A DNA stretch of 6,045 nt from Betaproteobacteria bacterium (lineage in GTDB: Bacteria > Pseudomonadota > Gammaproteobacteria > Burkholderiales > SG8-39): the NCBI GenBank assembly GCA_029858545.1, contig JAOUFA010000237.1:1-6045 (forward strand). Reading direction: 5' to 3'. Position 1 is the stretch's first letter, and the number at the start of each line of letters is the position of its first letter. Shown piece after piece: positions 5,363 to 6,045 of the stretch. Under the pieces are notes generated by a model. That model worked only from the letters and a program-made list of their open reading frames with translations, had not been told where the DNA came from and did no database searches. Made by a program: the position numbers and the translations under genes.

Positions 5363-5376
5363 TTGATCTAGCTCAA
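5363..5376 (+). promoter_or_regulatory. FNR/ANR-like box upstream of the iron-sulfur gene
   Basis: TTGATCTAGCTCAA matches the FNR-family consensus TTGAT-N4-ATCAA in nine of ten defined positions. FNR-type regulators switch on genes when oxygen is scarce. If it acts at -41.5, transcription would start near 5411, about 80 nt before the ATG at 5492. A second TTGATC half-site lies exactly 22 bp upstream (5341-5346). No strong -10 hexamer is seen, as is common at FNR-activated promoters. Confidence 0.65.
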
Positions 5377-5491
5377 GTGACGGATTTTGTGCCAAGTGGA
5401 GACTGTGGCGTCCTGCTCACAACTAGAGCCTTCACATGGCGGCAGTTCCTGCAGCGATCGTCCGCACCGGGTCTGTTCCTGCACCGCGGCA

Positions 5492-6045
5492 ATGGAGCGG
5501 CTCGTGGACGTCGTAGCCCCCATCAAGGAGATCTCCGATCTCATCAAGGAGAAGGGCGGGACATCGTTCCAGTTCTGCTATCAATGCGGCATTTGCGATG
5601 TGGTCTGCCCCTGGAACCGGGTCAGGTCGTTCAGCATGCGCAAGATCGTGCGGCAGGCGACCTTCGGTTTGACCGAAATCGAACAGGAAGACATTTGGCG
5701 CTGCACCACCTGCGGCACCTGTCCGCAACGCTGTCCGCGCGGCGTCAATCAGATACAGGCCGGTGTTGCGCTGCGCAGGATCGCCACCGAATTCGGCAGC
5801 TTCCCCGATTCCGTCACGCCGATCGTCACGGTAAGCGGGAGCCTCAGGGCCGAAGGCAATCCGTTCGATTTGGAGCGGGCCAGGCGCGCCGATTGGGCCG
5901 AAGGACTGCCGGTGAAGACCTTCACCGAGGGAATGGAAATCCTGTATTTCCCCGGCTGCTATCTCAGCTATGACCCGCGTCTGAAGAAGGTCGCCGCCGC
6001 GACCGCGAGGATCCTCGACAAGGCCGGGGTCGATTTCGGGATACT
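5492..6045 (+). CDS. HdrD/GlpC-like iron-sulfur oxidoreductase, N-terminal part (3' end outside window)
   Basis: The first 184 residues are visible and run off the window. Two [4Fe-4S] binding motifs are present: CYQCGICDVVCP (Cys29, 32, 35, 39) and CTTCGTCPQRCP (Cys71, 74, 77, 81). They are followed by the start of a CCG domain at FPGCYLSYDPR (Cys156). This order, two ferredoxin-type clusters then CCG domain(s), is that of heterodisulfide reductase subunit D, GlpC, DsrK and related electron-transfer proteins, which pass electrons between quinones or redox partners and thiol or disulfide chemistry. There is no signal peptide, so it is cytoplasmic. ATG 5492 (MERLVDVVAPIKEISDLI) is chosen because upstream in-frame codons to the GTGs at 5396 and 5405 encode an implausible Cys/Ser-rich stretch. 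The Shine-Dalgarno sequence is weak. The FNR-like box suggests anaerobic expression. The specific partner, such as an HdrA-like flavoprotein, would lie to the right and cannot be seen. Confidence 0.92.
   Translation, partial: MERLVDVVAPIKEISDLIKEKGGTSFQFCYQCGICDVVCPWNRVRSFSMRKIVRQATFGLTEIEQEDIWRCTTCGTCPQRCPRGVNQIQAGVALRRIATEFGSFPDSVTPIVTVSGSLRAEGNPFDLERARRADWAEGLPVKTFTEGMEILYFPGCYLSYDPRLKKVAAATARILDKAGVDFGI

Noticed and set aside
5436..5516. Short ORF of 26 codons (ATG 5436) overlapping the start of the iron-sulfur gene
   Set aside because: No good ribosome binding site and Pro/Ser/Trp-rich composition; translational coupling is possible but unsupported.
5287..5973. Plus-strand ORF of 228 codons over the iron-sulfur gene
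   Set aside because: Shadow in another frame. The frame from 5492 carries two perfect four-cysteine cluster motifs and the CCG motif.

Overview
The window is GC-rich, with bacterial gene style and codon use. The lysC–tRNA-Ser start, the FNR-type box and the HdrD-like iron-sulfur gene suggest a facultatively anaerobic betaproteobacterium, possibly Rhodocyclales such as Thauera, Azoarcus or Aromatoleum. That placement is inferred from remembered gene style, not from a database match.

Layout. Positions 2-517 are the 3' part of an aspartate kinase gene (two ACT regulatory domains). A hairpin-rich spacer leads to a complete tRNA-Ser(GCU) at 683-775. A 46-nt hairpin (787-832) follows the tRNA, then about 320 bp without a convincing gene, including a perfect tandem 17-bp repeat (1091-1124). 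On the minus strand, 1156-1857 encodes an XRE/S24 (CI/LexA-like) repressor. Its upstream region (1858-1980) is AT-rich and carries four related 12-bp boxes at near-helical spacing, which look like an operator array. To the right, on the plus strand, lie a doubtful small ORF region (1985-2341), a probable 113-aa unrecognised protein (2331-2672), and a soluble protein with a methyl-accepting chemotaxis signalling hairpin (2740-3729) that ends in a strong stem-loop. About 600 bp without a credible gene follow.

The right part (4374-6045) looks like ordinary chromosome again: an HD-domain protein with a C-terminal cysteine-rich zinc-ribbon-like region (4374-5294), an FNR-like box at 5363-5376, and the start of an HdrD/GlpC-type iron-sulfur oxidoreductase (5492 to the window end, truncated).

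How the parts may work together. The tRNA-Ser gene is a classic integration site, and the block from about 780 to 3765 has the feel of accessory DNA: a phage-type repressor, phased operators, unknown small proteins and AT-rich patches. No integrase or duplicated tRNA end is visible. The most interesting hypothesis is that a self-cleavable, damage-responsive repressor controls a divergent unit made of small unknown protein(s) and a membrane-free chemoreceptor-like signalling protein. The repressor residues and the operator repeats are visible in the sequence; the regulatory link is inference.
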